Part shown: one piece after another, positions 21,701 through 31,233 of the stretch
Position numbering within the stretch: position 1 is the stretch's first letter
How the letters are laid out: the number at the start of each line of letters is the position of its first letter
DNA from: Saccharina japonica
Lineage: Eukaryota > Sar > Phaeophyceae > Laminariales > Laminariaceae
Direction: 5' to 3'
Assembly: GCA_008828725.1 (NCBI GenBank)
Contig: MEHQ01001088.1
Span: forward strand, 56,645 to 120,644
Length of the DNA: 64,000 nt
Position numbers and translations under genes: made by a program
Notes under the pieces: generated by a model
What the model was told of the DNA's origin: nothing
What the model saw: the letters and a program-made list of their open reading frames with translations, nothing else
The model's database searches: none

Positions 21701-22075
21701 GCACAGTGTACCTTCGCCTCGGTTAACCCCTTAGGAACTTGTCCCACGTTTTCGGGGACAGACTACTTGGAAATAGTGTGAGGCAAGGTTTTCAGTTCTG
21801 AATGGGTTAAGCGAAATGCTGTTGTTTTTACTCACAAAGGTATATGCACCCTCTATTTCTACCGCCGCAGGCGAGCGAAGCCGGTACTGGCAAGACTGGG
21901 AGTGCCTATCGTGGACGGTGCTCAGATCGTGGACGGACAGGCCTGGGCGTCGAAGCGATCGGACGGAAGGCACTACCATCCCCTCGTACCTGTGGAAATC
22001 TTCGCTCTTCTGGGAGCCCTCGTTTCGCCCCCGCCGCCACCGCTAGTCCCTTTGGGTGACGCAGCTAGCAGCTAG
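15487..22075 (+). CDS. SGNH/PC-esterase (TBL/CASD1-like) gene, copy A, six exons
   Basis: Exons: 15487-15707, 16916-17118, 17914-17982, 19087-19210, 21166-21332 and 21871-22075 (TAG). They encode about 328 residues. The frame runs through every junction. Seen motifs: M-M-V-G-D-S-T-M-E-H near residue 47 (GDS nucleophile block), F-D-Y-T-W-F-R-F-F-D in exon 2, T-N-H in exon 4 and S-D-G-R-H-Y-H-P in exon 6 (D-x-x-H catalytic block). In the PC-esterase family these motifs mark Golgi or secretory enzymes that transfer or remove acyl groups, often acetyl, on polysaccharides or glycans; the substrate here is unknown. No ATG, signal peptide or membrane anchor is visible, so the 5' end is incomplete. 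A stop codon lies in frame just upstream of the exon 1 acceptor. Intron 4 has a GC donor. The paralogue is copy B at 52759-59632. Confidence 0.78.
15708..16915 (+). other. copy A intron 1
   Basis: A 1208-bp GT-AG intron. It holds a MITE-1 end-like word near 16598 and a MITE-6 derived inverted repeat at about 16632-16720 (GGACTGCAGTCTCGG versus GGGCTGCAGTCTAAAAAGGG). The rest is unassigned. Confidence 0.6.
16916..17118 (+). CDS. copy A exon 2
   Basis: Acceptor CCGCCGACAG|GTG, donor ATC|GTGAGTATC, 203 bp, the same length as in copy B. It encodes a C-C-V-D-T-A-E-G5 stretch, then F-D-Y-T-W-F-R-F-F-D and F-G-S-G-M-H-L-F-H-M. Confidence 0.82.
17914..17982 (+). CDS. copy A exon 3
   Basis: A 69-bp exon, acceptor ATGGCAG|GTGG and donor TTAG|GTGAGTCC. 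It encodes H-Y-E-D-L-L-E-A-T-I-E-G-L-R-E-T-N-P-D-I. It enters and leaves in phase 2, as in copy B. Confidence 0.8.
18728..18826. mobile_element. MITE-6 palindrome in copy A intron 3
   Basis: 99 bp with perfect GTTAAC termini. GTTAACCCTTATAGGACTGG at the left faces an inverted AGGACTGCAGTCTTAGAAGG plus GTTAAC at the right. Confidence 0.8.
19087..19210 (+). CDS. copy A exon 4, GC donor
   Basis: Acceptor TTTTGTCAG|GATCG, 124 bp. It encodes I-V-F-M-T-N-H followed by R-D-A-Y-R-V-G-E-G-N-S. The donor is CAG|GCATGT at the position where copy B has CAG|GTATTC, so a GC-AG intron is inferred. The nearby GT four bases downstream would break the frame. Confidence 0.8.
19403..19692 (-). mobile_element. 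MITE-1 copy in copy A intron 4
   Basis: The left part AGGTGCACCATGTTTGTTTC and right part CTCTACCGTACAGTAGCACC flank a normal interior. The terminal bases are decayed. Confidence 0.7.
19725..19872 (-). mobile_element. fragment of the MULE-like element
   Basis: Words such as GGGATGTCGCAAGCTGA and GTATTCCTCGTACCA match the interior of the element at 40213-40838 (40600-40690). Only this internal piece remains, squeezed between two MITE-1 copies. Confidence 0.45.
19879..20405 (+). mobile_element. MITE-1 copy interrupted by MITE-3
   Basis: GACGCGTGCTACGATAGAGG starts the outer element. It resumes at about 20314 (GGGTGAAGGTATAGAGCTCC) and ends with GGTGCACCTCTACCGTAAAA before GCGTC. The gap is a complete MITE-3 (20064-20313). 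Confidence 0.75.
20064..20313. mobile_element. MITE-3 copy 1 (nested)
   Basis: About 250 bp, from ATCCCACGGTAGGGGCGTAG to CCTACCATGGGAT. It shares CACATGAGGAGATCAATA-type and TATCCGGTGGTTACTCACGT blocks with the copy at 54594-54834. Confidence 0.75.
20406..21165 (+). other. rest of copy A intron 4
   Basis: A 136-codon frame (20341-20751) lies here, partly in MITE-1 sequence, and is not recognised. Two related words (CATACATGTCGTTCGTCATG and TATATGTTGTTCGTCACGCA) form a weak ~150-bp duplication near 20966 and 21110. Confidence 0.4.
21166..21332 (+). CDS. copy A exon 5
   Basis: Acceptor CCAAAAG|GTGGAAG behind an A-rich tract. The donor is AAG|GTGGGAAG, chosen over CTC|GTAAGG because only it keeps the exon 6 frame. 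167 bp. It encodes Y-Y-D-W-R-G-K-P-D-I-E-E-Y-I-Q-G. Confidence 0.78.
21352..21470 (-). repeat. dispersed repeat D, copy 2, in copy A intron 5
   Basis: An inverted, diverged copy of 8555-8672: ATGCATGGCCGTAGTGGTAT and ACCCTCGCATCTCTACGATG are recognisable. A G-run near 21340 precedes it. Confidence 0.5.
21722..21809. mobile_element. MITE-6 copy in copy A intron 5
   Basis: GTTAACCCCTTAGGAACTTG at the left and TTTTCAGTTCTGAATGGGTT at the right, with the ACTTGGAAATAGTGTG core. About 88 bp. Confidence 0.7.
21871..22075 (+). CDS. copy A exon 6 (D-x-x-H block) and stop
   Basis: Acceptor TACCGCCGCAG|GCGAGCG. It encodes V-P-I-V-D-G-A-Q-I-V-D-G-Q-A-W-A and D-G-R-H-Y-H-P, a short proline run and TAG. 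Copy B reads on past the equivalent point, and similar sequence continues beyond this stop. Confidence 0.8.
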
Positions 22076-23269
22076 CCCCCCCGCAGGTGATGCCGACTGC
22101 CAAGAGAGCGGGATGGAAGCGGTCACGGCCCCCATCTGACTTCGTTTCCTGCGGACCGTGGTAGACTAGACGCTGAAGAGGGCCACCCTATTGGAATATG
22201 GAAGGGGGTCACCGTGCCAAGAGCCAGGTGTGCCCAGTGCCGGAGGGAGCACGGTCAAGACCGGGGCGGTGCTCAGTGCCGGTGCTCCGGTATACGTAGG
22301 GGGCCGCACCTTTGAACCTAAAACATTGTTTCTAACGGTGCTCCTTATTGGGGGAACTACAGTACGATCGCATGTGTTTTCCCAAATCGGTTGCTGAATA
22401 TGGACTACTGTAGGAGTGAGGTATCGTGAAGAGCTGCTCGAGAGCGAAGAGCCTACCGCGCGTTGCCTCGCTGTCATATGATACGTGCTCGTTCCAAGCA
22501 TTTGGAAGAGGGTGTACTGGTGTGCACTGCACGGCTCTTCACCGTGGTACGAGCGGTATATGTGGTACTTTTGCGCTTACGTAGAGGTTTCGTACGATTT
22601 AAGCCATGTTATACGAGCGGCATATGGTACCGGTACTTTGTTTGGGCTCAGCGGTTTCGTGTTCTGACGGGCCTCGTCGACTATGAAGGCCTGTCCAGAC
22701 GTACGTGCGGCCGCTTGTATATTGTGTAGTTCCAGCCGCTGTGATTAAAGTCTACCATTGTAGTCATTGGTGGCACGTACGATACACACACGGCAAGGTT
22801 TACAAGTAAAAAAAGAAGAAAACAAAAATACTTTGGGTGGTAAGGTTGGGTGAAGTACAGTAAGATATTCGATAATCTCTTCGTTTGAAAAACGCAGAAA
22901 CGGTATAGCTGTAGGTTCCCCCCTTTGTGGTAGGTGCTTAGTGTAGAAGTAGCGCCGGTTGCACGCTTCCATAGGAGTACATATATACGAGTAGGAGTCG
23001 TCTACCTGGTACGTACTCCTGAGGAGCCGTGCCGCGATGGGATCATAGATGTTTTATGATTGGGCCCCCGAAGTTCCGGAGTGTTGGTTAGAGGACGCGC
23101 CTCAACCGAGAAAACAATAAACTCGTACAGCAGAGCAGTAATGCTTGTTTTGTGATCCCATTTATTTGTGTCTCGCCCTATATACGCGTGAATATAGTAT
23201 TGTTCGTTGTAGGCTTGGTCCGCATGGGGATGGTTCATCTGGTTGAACGTAGGCAATTTCTCAAGGCCA
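22076..23269. other. 3' flank of copy A, no further gene
   Basis: The first ~60 bp (GGGATGGAAGCGGTCACGGC near 22108) resembles the coding 3' end of copy B (GGGATGAAAGCGGCGATGGC near 59569). The rest is unassigned. Confidence 0.45.
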
Positions 23270-24440
23270 ATAGCTGGGTGAGGTAGACAGCTCCTGATAT
23301 TCGAAGTCTGAGATAACTTAGTCAGGTATACCCCCCCCCCCTGATATAGCGTGGCACGACTCTGTTATATGAGGAATCGGGCTCTGAGCGGAGCATTGCT
23401 ATTACTAATAGTACAAGTAATGAATTCATACATATATATATATGAGCGTCGAAGTATGTAAACTACACCACCCACACGATGACTGTCTTCGGGTGGCAAA
23501 GGCAAGTAATAAGAGTGGCAATAGGAAGGGTTCGACAGTGCTTGGGTCTGAGGTATATTTATACCAGGCATGTTGTATCGTCTAGAGGCACATAACCATG
23601 TTGTGTCGTTTTGAGCCCACCAGACAACCATGCTGTGTCGTCTGAAGTCGCCCAGACAACTATGTTTTGTCGTCTAGAGCCCTCCAGGCACAACAGGCAG
23701 TATACCAGGTACTACAACAGTAGCAGCTACAGCAGTAGAACTACATTATGGTGGTGGTGGGGAGGGGGGGGGGGGGGTGCTACGATAAAAGGCAGCACAT
23801 TTTTTTAGCAAACCTGTATATTCCAGGCTGGCCGGGCTCCTACTATAACATCAACATCGTTGGGACACCATTATTCGTTTTTTTTTATTTCCAGTAGTAT
23901 GTGTGGTGGTATATATGTGCCTACGTAGGCTTTGGCATTGGCCATCTCGAGTTTCGCTTTTTATATTTTCTCACCGAAGTCGGTTTTTGAGGGTTGGAGT
24001 ACATCCTGCGATGTAGTCAAGCGTCAGGAGGCTCAGAAACATTAGGTACTCTCCTACCGTAGCAAGCGCCGGGAGGGGGGAGGGTTCTTTTTGTTTTTTG
24101 CCTCCAAGATTGTTTTTCCGGCTTGGCTGTTATTATTGCTGATTTTTACTGACTGCTACTTCTGTAATATACTCCTCGCCATATCCCATGTGGTGTGTCG
24201 GAATCGTGTCGCATGGCGTTGTCGATCAGATTGCGCGTAGAATGTTTCTGGGGGTCGGGCGTTTGGTAAGGGACGGGCTTTGTCCAGGTCTTGAACCCTG
24301 GCAACAAACACCGTGGCCTCTGTATCGACTACTCTATCGCATGTAGAACCGGACTCCAGCCGGAAAACTGTTACCAGGTACCAGATATGTATGCATGCTT
24401 CCCAGACCCTGGCTGAGTTGGGGTTGTACACGTAGGTTCG
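23270..24440 (+). repeat. repeat blocks K and L, first set
   Basis: Block K (23270-23640) matches 61420-61690, for example through CTTCGGGTGGCAAAGG and TACCAGGCATGTTGT. Block L (24170-24430) matches 61800-62040, for example through GCGTTTGGTAAGG and TATGCATGCTTCCC. K then L occurs downstream of both paralogues in the same order. A third, partial K is at 62330-62555. Confidence 0.55.
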
Positions 24441-25446
24441 TAACGTGTGGGTGCCATTTGGAAGCATTGTTTCGCCGTCTATTTTTCAAGTCTACGAGTC
24501 TGCTGGCGACGTTGCATCGTTTCGACGGTCCTAGACACCAATTCATAGCAGTTTCTCTCAGGGTCAGTGTGTTGCGTACGGTACTTTGTACGAATAAACT
24601 TCTTGGGTGTTTGGAGTGGGAGATAACTATTTAAGTGCCGAACCATTGCGACTCTTACTCGTACATGTGGAAAGCTCTTCTCTCCCTCTTCCCCTTCCCC
24701 CTTTTTTCAAGTCTCCTTTCCCTGGCCTGTTTTGGCTACTGCTACGTCGTATATACGGGCTTGCGACGATCGTGCCTCCGGCTCCAAGCACAGGTCTACC
24801 ACTGTCGGCCCAAGCCTGGTCGCGGTGGGGCAATTCTGTATCCGGGGCGGTGCGCGGTGCCAACCCTCTTGCTTTATCTCCACATGAAACTGTGCCGAAA
24901 TAATGTCTATCTAGCAAGATTAAATGCAGTTGTCAGACAATACCTCTTTTTGCGTAGCGCTATAATCAGGTTCTCGACCCAAAACATTTTCTTCCTGAGC
25001 ACCTCCATCTCTTCCCGAGTGTCACATCGACTCGCTCTCTCCTCAGCACTCGCTCCGGAACCACGACCAGCGTCAGTCAGGTGTTGGAGTACCTACTACT
25101 CCAATACCCTATCCCCCGGCGTGCGTTCTCATCGAAAACGTCTCAGCATATTATCGCTTGTTGTAGAACTGCACCTACGCCCGTTTTAGGGACAAAATAC
25201 TTGGAATTAGTGTCAAGTATGATACCAGGTATGATTCTGCACAGCAGTGACGCCCGCTAAGACAGAGGTGACAATTTTGTTTCGTTGAAACGGGTTCTGA
25301 ATGGTTGGACTCCTCACGTTGCCTAAACTCGTCGGACGTTCGTTCTCGTGTTGCAATTGTTACTAATTATACGAGGGCTCCGCATGAGTGCCGGCACGGG
25401 TAGGACGGGAGGGGAGGGGCGGGGTTGAATTGTTCCATGCCACAAA
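24441..25446. other. no supported gene; MITE-1 5' fragment at 25259-25362
   Basis: GACGCCCGCTAAGACAGAGG and the following CTGAATGG...CTCGTCGGACG are the first third of a MITE-1. A 184-codon frame (24635-25189) is unrecognised. Confidence 0.4.
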
Positions 25447-25629
25447 ATGGACAGATTATTGAAAGGAATCCCAAGAGTTTCATCCGAAATTTACATTTTA
25501 TCAGGAGATAAAGGTTCACAGCAAAGAAGGCAAGCATTGTTGCAACATGCTGGCGTTAAATTAGTTGTCACTACAGTAACTGAAAGTCAGCGCATGAAAA
25601 GAACAAAGCAAAGGATAGCAGGGCTCTTG
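25447..25629 (+). CDS. A-rich 61-codon open frame of unknown origin
   Basis: The frame starts ATGGACAGATTATTGAAAGG and ends TTG TGA. It is adenine-rich with AGA/TTA-type codons, unlike its GC-rich surroundings. The predicted peptide has S-G-D-K-G-S-Q-Q-R-R-Q-A-L-L-Q-H-A-G-V and a basic C-terminus (R-M-K-R-T-K-Q-R). I do not recognise the family. It stops where the 12-bp minisatellite begins. It could be a fragment of inserted foreign or organelle DNA, or an exon of a larger gene. No promoter or splice evidence decides this. Confidence 0.25.
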
Positions 25630-25639
25630 TGAGGGCCGT

Positions 25640-25932
25640 TCCGGCTGCACAATACTTCCGCACGGGTTCCCGCATGAACTCCCACGCGGGCTCCCGCGCG
25701 AGCTGCCACATGGACTCCCGCACGGGTTCCTGCCGGGCTCCCCAGCGGGCTCCCGCACGGCCCCCCGCGCGGCCCCCCGTGCGGGCCGTTCGGGCTGCGC
25801 ATGGGCCCACGCATGGGCCGCTGCATGGTCTCCCCCGTGGGTTCTGGCACGGGCTACCGAATGGGCTGAACCATGGCCTCCCGCACGGGCTGTCGCATGG
25901 GCTGCCACACGGGCTCCCGCATGGGCTGATGA
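25640..25932 (+). repeat. 12-bp GC-rich minisatellite
   Basis: About 24 imperfect units of GGGCTCCCGCAC/T. The 12-bp period keeps all frames open, giving artefactual repetitive peptides on both strands. Confidence 0.85.
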
Positions 25933-26152
25933 TGCAGGTCGAAGAATGTGATATCGCGTGTTTCCGCGACGTGGGGATTGACTAACGCTCTCGCGCGTGC
26001 TCCGCGGGTTGCCGCGACATCATTTTCGCTTGGCTCGCGCAATACAAGTGTGTGCGTGAAATCCCCCCCTTTTGGTTTTCTCATCTGCGCACATCCGTTC
26101 CACAAATTCGAAGAAACTAGCCTAGGCTAGGCACGGTGCCCCCGTAATTGTT
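25933..26152. other. spacer between minisatellite and MITE-1
   Basis: Unique-looking sequence with no supported frame. Confidence 0.4.
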
Positions 26153-26428
26153 GACTTGTGCTGCGATAGAGGTACAGTAGCACGTTGTGATTTTTTCTTT
26201 TCTGAAAGGCGGGGTGCTCTCCTTAACTCACAATCGGCGGAATTTCATTATTATGTTGTTGAAATATTTTCCATTTGTTTACCTAGACCATGGGATTGTT
26301 GCTCGTGTATTAATAGCGCTTTTTATTTTCTTCCAAAACCAGTTTTTGACTACTGCAGGTATCGAGGTCCTCAAGTGACAACACTCAGATAAAGCAGGGT
26401 GCTTACACCTCTACCGTAGCATGCGCCT
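26153..26428 (+). mobile_element. MITE-1 copy between two minisatellites
   Basis: From GACTTGTGCTGCGATAGAGG to CCTCTACCGTAGCATGCGCC, with the usual interior blocks. 276 bp. Confidence 0.75.
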
Positions 26429-26449
26429 GATTGTACTGCTTTGTGTAGC

Positions 26450-26990
26450 TCGTGTGAGGAGCCCACGCGGTGTGCGTGGCGTCCCAGAGCGCGCAAGGGA
26501 AGGAATCTGCTACGGAGCACGCAACAAGGTCTTACGAAAGCCGGCGTGGGACACCCCGTGGGAGCCCACACGGCCTCCCAGAGCCCGCAAGGGATGGACT
26601 CCGCTACGGAGAGCCCGCAGGTGAGGGGGTATGTGACACTGCGTGGGGGTCTGAATGGGACACCGCGTGGGGGTCTGAATGGGACACCGCGTGGGACATC
26701 ACGTGGGACACCGTATGGCACACCGTATGGGACACCGTAAGGGACATTGTGTGGAACACCGCATGGGACACGGGACATCACGTGGGACACCGTATGGGAC
26801 ACCGTGTGGGAGCCTGTGTGGAACAACGCATGGGACACCGTGTGTGTAGAACACAACGTGGGACACGGCGTGGGAGTCCGTATGTAACATCGTATGGGAC
26901 ATCTCGTGGGACACCATATGGGACAACGTATGGGACACCGCACGGGACGTCGCGTGTGGTACCGTATGGAACACCGCGTCGGAGAGCCCG
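26450..26990 (+). repeat. 12-bp GGGACACCGTAT minisatellite with a ~110-bp preamble duplication
   Basis: 26630-26990 is a run of GGGACACCGTAT-like units. Before it, CCCAGAGCGCGCAAGGGA...GCTACGGAGCACGC (from 26490) recurs as CCCAGAGCCCGCAAGGGA...GCTACGGAGAGCCCGC (from 26577). The period and GGG-nnn-CCG-nnn layout match the array at 25640-25932. Confidence 0.85.
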
Positions 26991-29153
26991 TACAGCCATC
27001 TCAAGCCGGACGGATACGGCCTTGCCTGATCAGCGAACTACGAAATCAAGAGCAAAAACGTTCCTGGTGTTTAAAGGTCAATCAACCGGACCTTTTCGAT
27101 AGTTTCTCCCGCCCACCCACCCCTTTTCTGTCGAAGGTGAGAGGGAAGGAGGAGTTGCTACGAAGTAACAACATTCTGTTAATAAATATGATATTAATTA
27201 ATGTCAGGAGTTTGACATGGTCGGACACCATTTGGGTTACCAGACCGTGCAGTAGGCCCTAGTCGAGGGGACCAAGGGAGGGAGGAGGGAGAAGTAGGAC
27301 GATTACACGGAGTAATCAGGCTGTTACATGGAGTAATAGCAGTGTCGGTATGCACACGTAAAACCGTCAGTGCCGACGGTGACATGCCGAACCAATGAAT
27401 TGCAACCCCCTCCCACATTTAAGAGAGAAAAAATAACAACAACCCATATTCGAATTTCGAAAGATAAATCAACAAACATACATATTTGTTTCTGAAAACT
27501 GATTGGTTACGACAAAAATCAAAATGAGACCCTAAGAGAAACGGAGAACTGCTCCAGAAAGCCCTCGGAAAAATATGTACGGGGTCTATATGGGGTATTA
27601 TGGTCATATGGTCATACCCCATAGTATGGGATGGATCTCGAGGAGTGTATCGGTGTTTTTGACAGTCCAGCCGAGTAAAAATGGTATAGTTGGCCTAACA
27701 CCTAACATTCAGTTCTGAGTTCTGAGGGCCAAAAATATTTTCCCCCATAATAATAGTTGGTCGTTCTCTCGTTCCCCCCGACGATTGACATTACAGCAGT
27801 TGTTGTTGTTGTTGTTGTTGTTATCTTCACATTAAACTCGTTTCAGTTGCTAATCCCTATAGTCTGATCTAGCAAGATCACGGCCCGTGGTCACAAAAGT
27901 GCTAGAGCCATCAGATAATCCTAAAGAACACGTACACTTAGCAGGGAAAGGATACACAAGTCCGAAGAGGTACACCTAAAATCCCTACAGCATGTTATGC
28001 GTGTCCAAAACTGAACTACACGCCCGCAATCTCCATTCGACTACAGCAGCATCGTCCCCCCCCCCCCCCCCCCACTCTTTACCAATGAATTTGCCGACTA
28101 CAGCGTAACTACTGTCTGAAGTGCTGTCTGTACAAAAACACACGGTAGGCGTGGGAACAAGATGGAGCACGCAGCTGCTGTCTGAAGTGCTGCCGGAATG
28201 GCAGTCCGCGGGCACACAGTGAAAAAGAACAGCCAACCAAAGCCATCACGTCAATTGACAATTGCCCGAATCTATCCTGAACGTCTGTGTTAGGCACAGC
28301 ATTATAAACATCGACACTGATTAGGAATCGTTCCACATTGAAGGGGTCTTCCACGATCAGGCACACAATGAAGGCACCCGGGGTGTCCGCGCCATCTCTG
28401 CCGCGTCTCTCTACAAAACCAGTGACGCCATCCACACAGACTCAACAACGAAATTCAGGGGAAAAAACGAAAAAAACAAATTGATTGTCCGTTCGTCACG
28501 GGTCGATGTCGTCCGTGCTCCGGATGGCTGCTCCGCGCTGCTGTGCTGCTGCTGCGGCGTGCTGCTGTGATCCGGCGCGCCGCTCCGGTGCCACTTGGAC
28601 AATCCTAGCACGACCACACTCGACCTGCTCCGTCCGTACTCGCTCTCGTTGTTGTCCTTCCCAGTCGGCTCCTCGCTTTCTCCCTCGTTGCACTCAGGGT
28701 GCTTGGTCTGGAAAATAAACATCCTCGCGCTGAAGGGATTGACCAGTCCAACAACAGCTCGTCGCCACACGCTCCCTCCTCCTTTGATGGCGAAGCCAGG
28801 TTACTGAGACAGTACAGCTCCCTCTAGCAAACACACCTAGGGCCGTGTACATAGTGTCCGTCCACCTTTCTGATGGCGTCTGCCTCCGCGCACAAAAGTG
28901 AGATGGACATTGCTGTCTACACCGACGGCCTAAAAGGCCCGTGCATCTGAACTTTGCGCTAACGCACCAGTGCCGATCCAACTCTACCGCTGCACACGCT
29001 TCGCGGCGGGTGCGCAGCAGCAAGAAGGTATCGGTCCGCTTGAGGGTGAGCCTAGCCTTGCTCGCTAGAAAGACCCCCCCCCTCGCTATGGGCCATGCCA
29101 AAGCAAAAACTTTGCCGAGGCAGCGAGGGGAAGAAGGATGGTCCCCCTAAGCG
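26991..29153. other. no confidently supported gene; frame-rich 28.1-29.1 kb
   Basis: 27799-27822 is a (GTT)n run and 28058-28074 a C run. On the minus strand from 29100 to 28109 there are overlapping unrepeated frames, including F-I-V-C-L-I-V-E-D-P-F-N-V-E-R-F (about 28350) and an acidic serine/glutamine-rich segment (28500-28720). They could be exons of one gene, but no family or consistent splice chain is seen. Confidence 0.3.
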
Positions 29154-29354
29154 GTGGTGTGCAAGAAATATTACCGCCTGTATAGAGGGAAGCCGCCTTA
29201 TTCATTTCAGTGTTATGAGTGCATTTCCCAGTTCCGCGCGCCAAGCGACCTTGACCGCCATATATCGGGATACTGGCCTTACAGCACTTATTCGGGGCCC
29301 ACTGTATGCCCTTTGGCACTTAGCATCCTCTTTCGGGAAACCCGTTATTCATAA
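29154..29354 (+). CDS. possible C2H2-like zinc-finger exon
   Basis: The + frame contains F-Q-C-Y-E-C-I-S-Q-F-R-A-P-S-D-L-D-R-H. This fits the classical finger pattern F-x-C-x2-C-x3-F-x5-L-x2-H. After the first histidine comes I-S-G-Y, so the last zinc ligand is missing or replaced. In the C2H2 family such modules bind DNA, RNA or protein. Only one finger is visible, in an unspliced frame starting at a GTG. It lies just upstream of a MULE-like element. It may be an exon or a fossil of a transposon-encoded protein. Confidence 0.35.
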   Translation: MVCKKYYRLYRGKPPYSFQCYECISQFRAPSDLDRHISGYWPYSTYSGPTVCPLALSILFRETRYS

Positions 29355-29405
29355 GTCGTCTGATCCCCATAACTGGGACTGCAGTTTATAATAATTATAA
29401 TAGAT

Positions 29406-31233
29406 GGCAGCGGCCAAAAAAGGTTACCACCTGGTCCGTTCGGGCCAAAAAGAGTACATACTAAAAATCAAGTTAAACGCACCGTTCCCTTGCAATTGCA
29501 AGAAAGTAGAGTTTTTTCAAGGCTTATCACGGTATTTTGGCGGGACGGTAACGACGGTAACGGCGGGACGGGACGGTTAAACCGTCGTTAAACTGTTCCC
29601 GTCGTCCCGTCAAATCCCGTCCCGTCCCGTCCCGCCGACAAATCTCCAACCGTTGAACTTTACCGTCCCGTCCCGTCATCGAAATCTGCCCCGTTGAACT
29701 TTACCGTCCCGTCCCGTCAAGAAAATCGCTCCCGTTGAAAATTACCGTCCCGTCCCGTCGAGATAATGTAATTTACCGTCCCGTCCCGTCATGCACCGTT
29801 GTCTTTACCGTCCCGTCCCGCCGACAAAACTTGTCTCTCCCGCCAAGATTCACACCTGCCCGTTGTCTCTTCCCGTCATTCCCACCAAGAATCTACGAAT
29901 TTACAAAATTTGTTTTTTTCACATTGGTATGTACATTAAAATTAAATTAAAGTTATACGAATTTACGAATTTACGAAATAACGAAATACGAAAATTCCGA
30001 AATATGAAACATCAAAATATCAAAATATGAAATAAAATGAAATCTATGTTTTATTATGGGGATACGAATTTCCCGTCAAATCATATTATACGGGGATACG
30101 AATTTCAAGATGAATTTCTCTTCAAGTACTGGTATGTACGATTCGTACGAGTGTTTATTTTCGTTGTTCCTCTGGGGCAACAACTGTGTTGATCCAATGA
30201 TCCAGTGCCGGATTACCACTGCTACTTCTATACGTTGTGTAGTAGATTGCAATTCATTGGTATATAGTACACAACTAACATTTGGGACAGGAAAACTCGG
30301 TCCCATGGTACGTCCCTCCCGTCCTGTCGTGAAAAATTATGTTTACCGTCCCTTCCCGTTGTGAAAAATATTTACCGTTCCGTCCCGTCGTGAAAAATTA
30401 TATTTACCGTCCCGTCCCGTCGTAAAAAATTATAGTTACCGTCCCGTCCCGTCGTGGAAAAAAATTCCGTTGAATTTTACCGTCCCGTCCCGTCGTGAAA
30501 ATCTACCCCGTTGAAATTACCGTCCCGTCCCGTTGAGAAATTGTACACCAACCGTCCCGTCCCGTCCCGTCTCAAAAACCTGTTTGGTCGTCATTTTACC
30601 GTCCCGTCCCGTCCCGTCTTCATTTTTTTCCCCGCCAAACAAGTAAAAACAGTACCGTCCCGTCCCGTCTCGATTATCGAGTACCGTGATAAGCCTTGGG
30701 TGTCTTCATGCCTTTTCGTGGCTCCGCCTGCCTGGGTGCGCCAACTACCGTCCAATACGTACGAGTAGCTGCTATTAATAGTACGAGGAACGAACGCCTG
30801 CTGCTGTATTCTCCCTTCTCAGCTTGCGACACCCCTGGCTATTCCAAGTCAACCACAATCCCGAAGGGGAGCCTTCTATCTCGTATTATTTCAGGCGGAG
30901 GTGTGCAGGCAGATATGTGTGTGTGTCGCTCGAGTGGCGTGTAGTGCGAGGTGCGAAGGGAGAAGGGGGTCTCCGCGTACGTCGGCATTTGTACAGGGGG
31001 CATAGGGTGGAACTATGAAGGGCCTCTGATTGGCTTAAAAACGACAAAAAAAAGGTGAAAGTCAAGCAGAGTAGACAAAATCAGGTATACCTGGGTTTTG
31101 AAGAGGCAAAAACCGGTACAACGAGTTTTGGACCAATGGCAGCGCACGTGGAGTGCGTTTTTTACTTGGTTTTAAGTATGTACCTGATTTTGGCCGCAAA
31201 TGGACGAGGTATACCTTTTTTTGGCCGCTGCCC
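29406..31233. mobile_element. MULE-like element, copy 1, split by a hAT-like insertion
   Basis: The ends (GGCAGCGGCCAAAAAAGGTT and an inverted CCTTTTTTTGGCCGCTGCCC type) form a TIR of about 60 bp and match the intact copy at 40213-40838. The flanks ATAATAGAT (29397-29405) and TAAATAGAT (31234-31242) agree at 7 of 9 bases, consistent with a decayed 9-bp target duplication. Without the insertion at 29518-30698 the element is about 647 bp. No transposase is visible. Confidence 0.8.
29518..30698. mobile_element. hAT-like element with CCGTCCCGTC arrays, nested
   Basis: A perfect 17-bp TIR: CAAGGCTTATCACGGTA at 29518 and TACCGTGATAAGCCTTG ending at 30698. Both subterminal regions are arrays of TACCGTCCCGTCCCGTC units, and the centre (about 29880-30300) is AT-rich. 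The insertion site is seen uninterrupted in the related element at 40213-40838, where AGAGTTTTTCATG runs through on the minus strand. The flanks AGTTTTTT and GGTGTCTT are a poor 8-bp match, so the duplication, if present, is decayed. Confidence 0.85.

Noticed and set aside
25561..27102. Overlapping frames of up to 210 codons on both strands
   Set aside because: 12-bp-period minisatellites keep all frames open; no domain is present.
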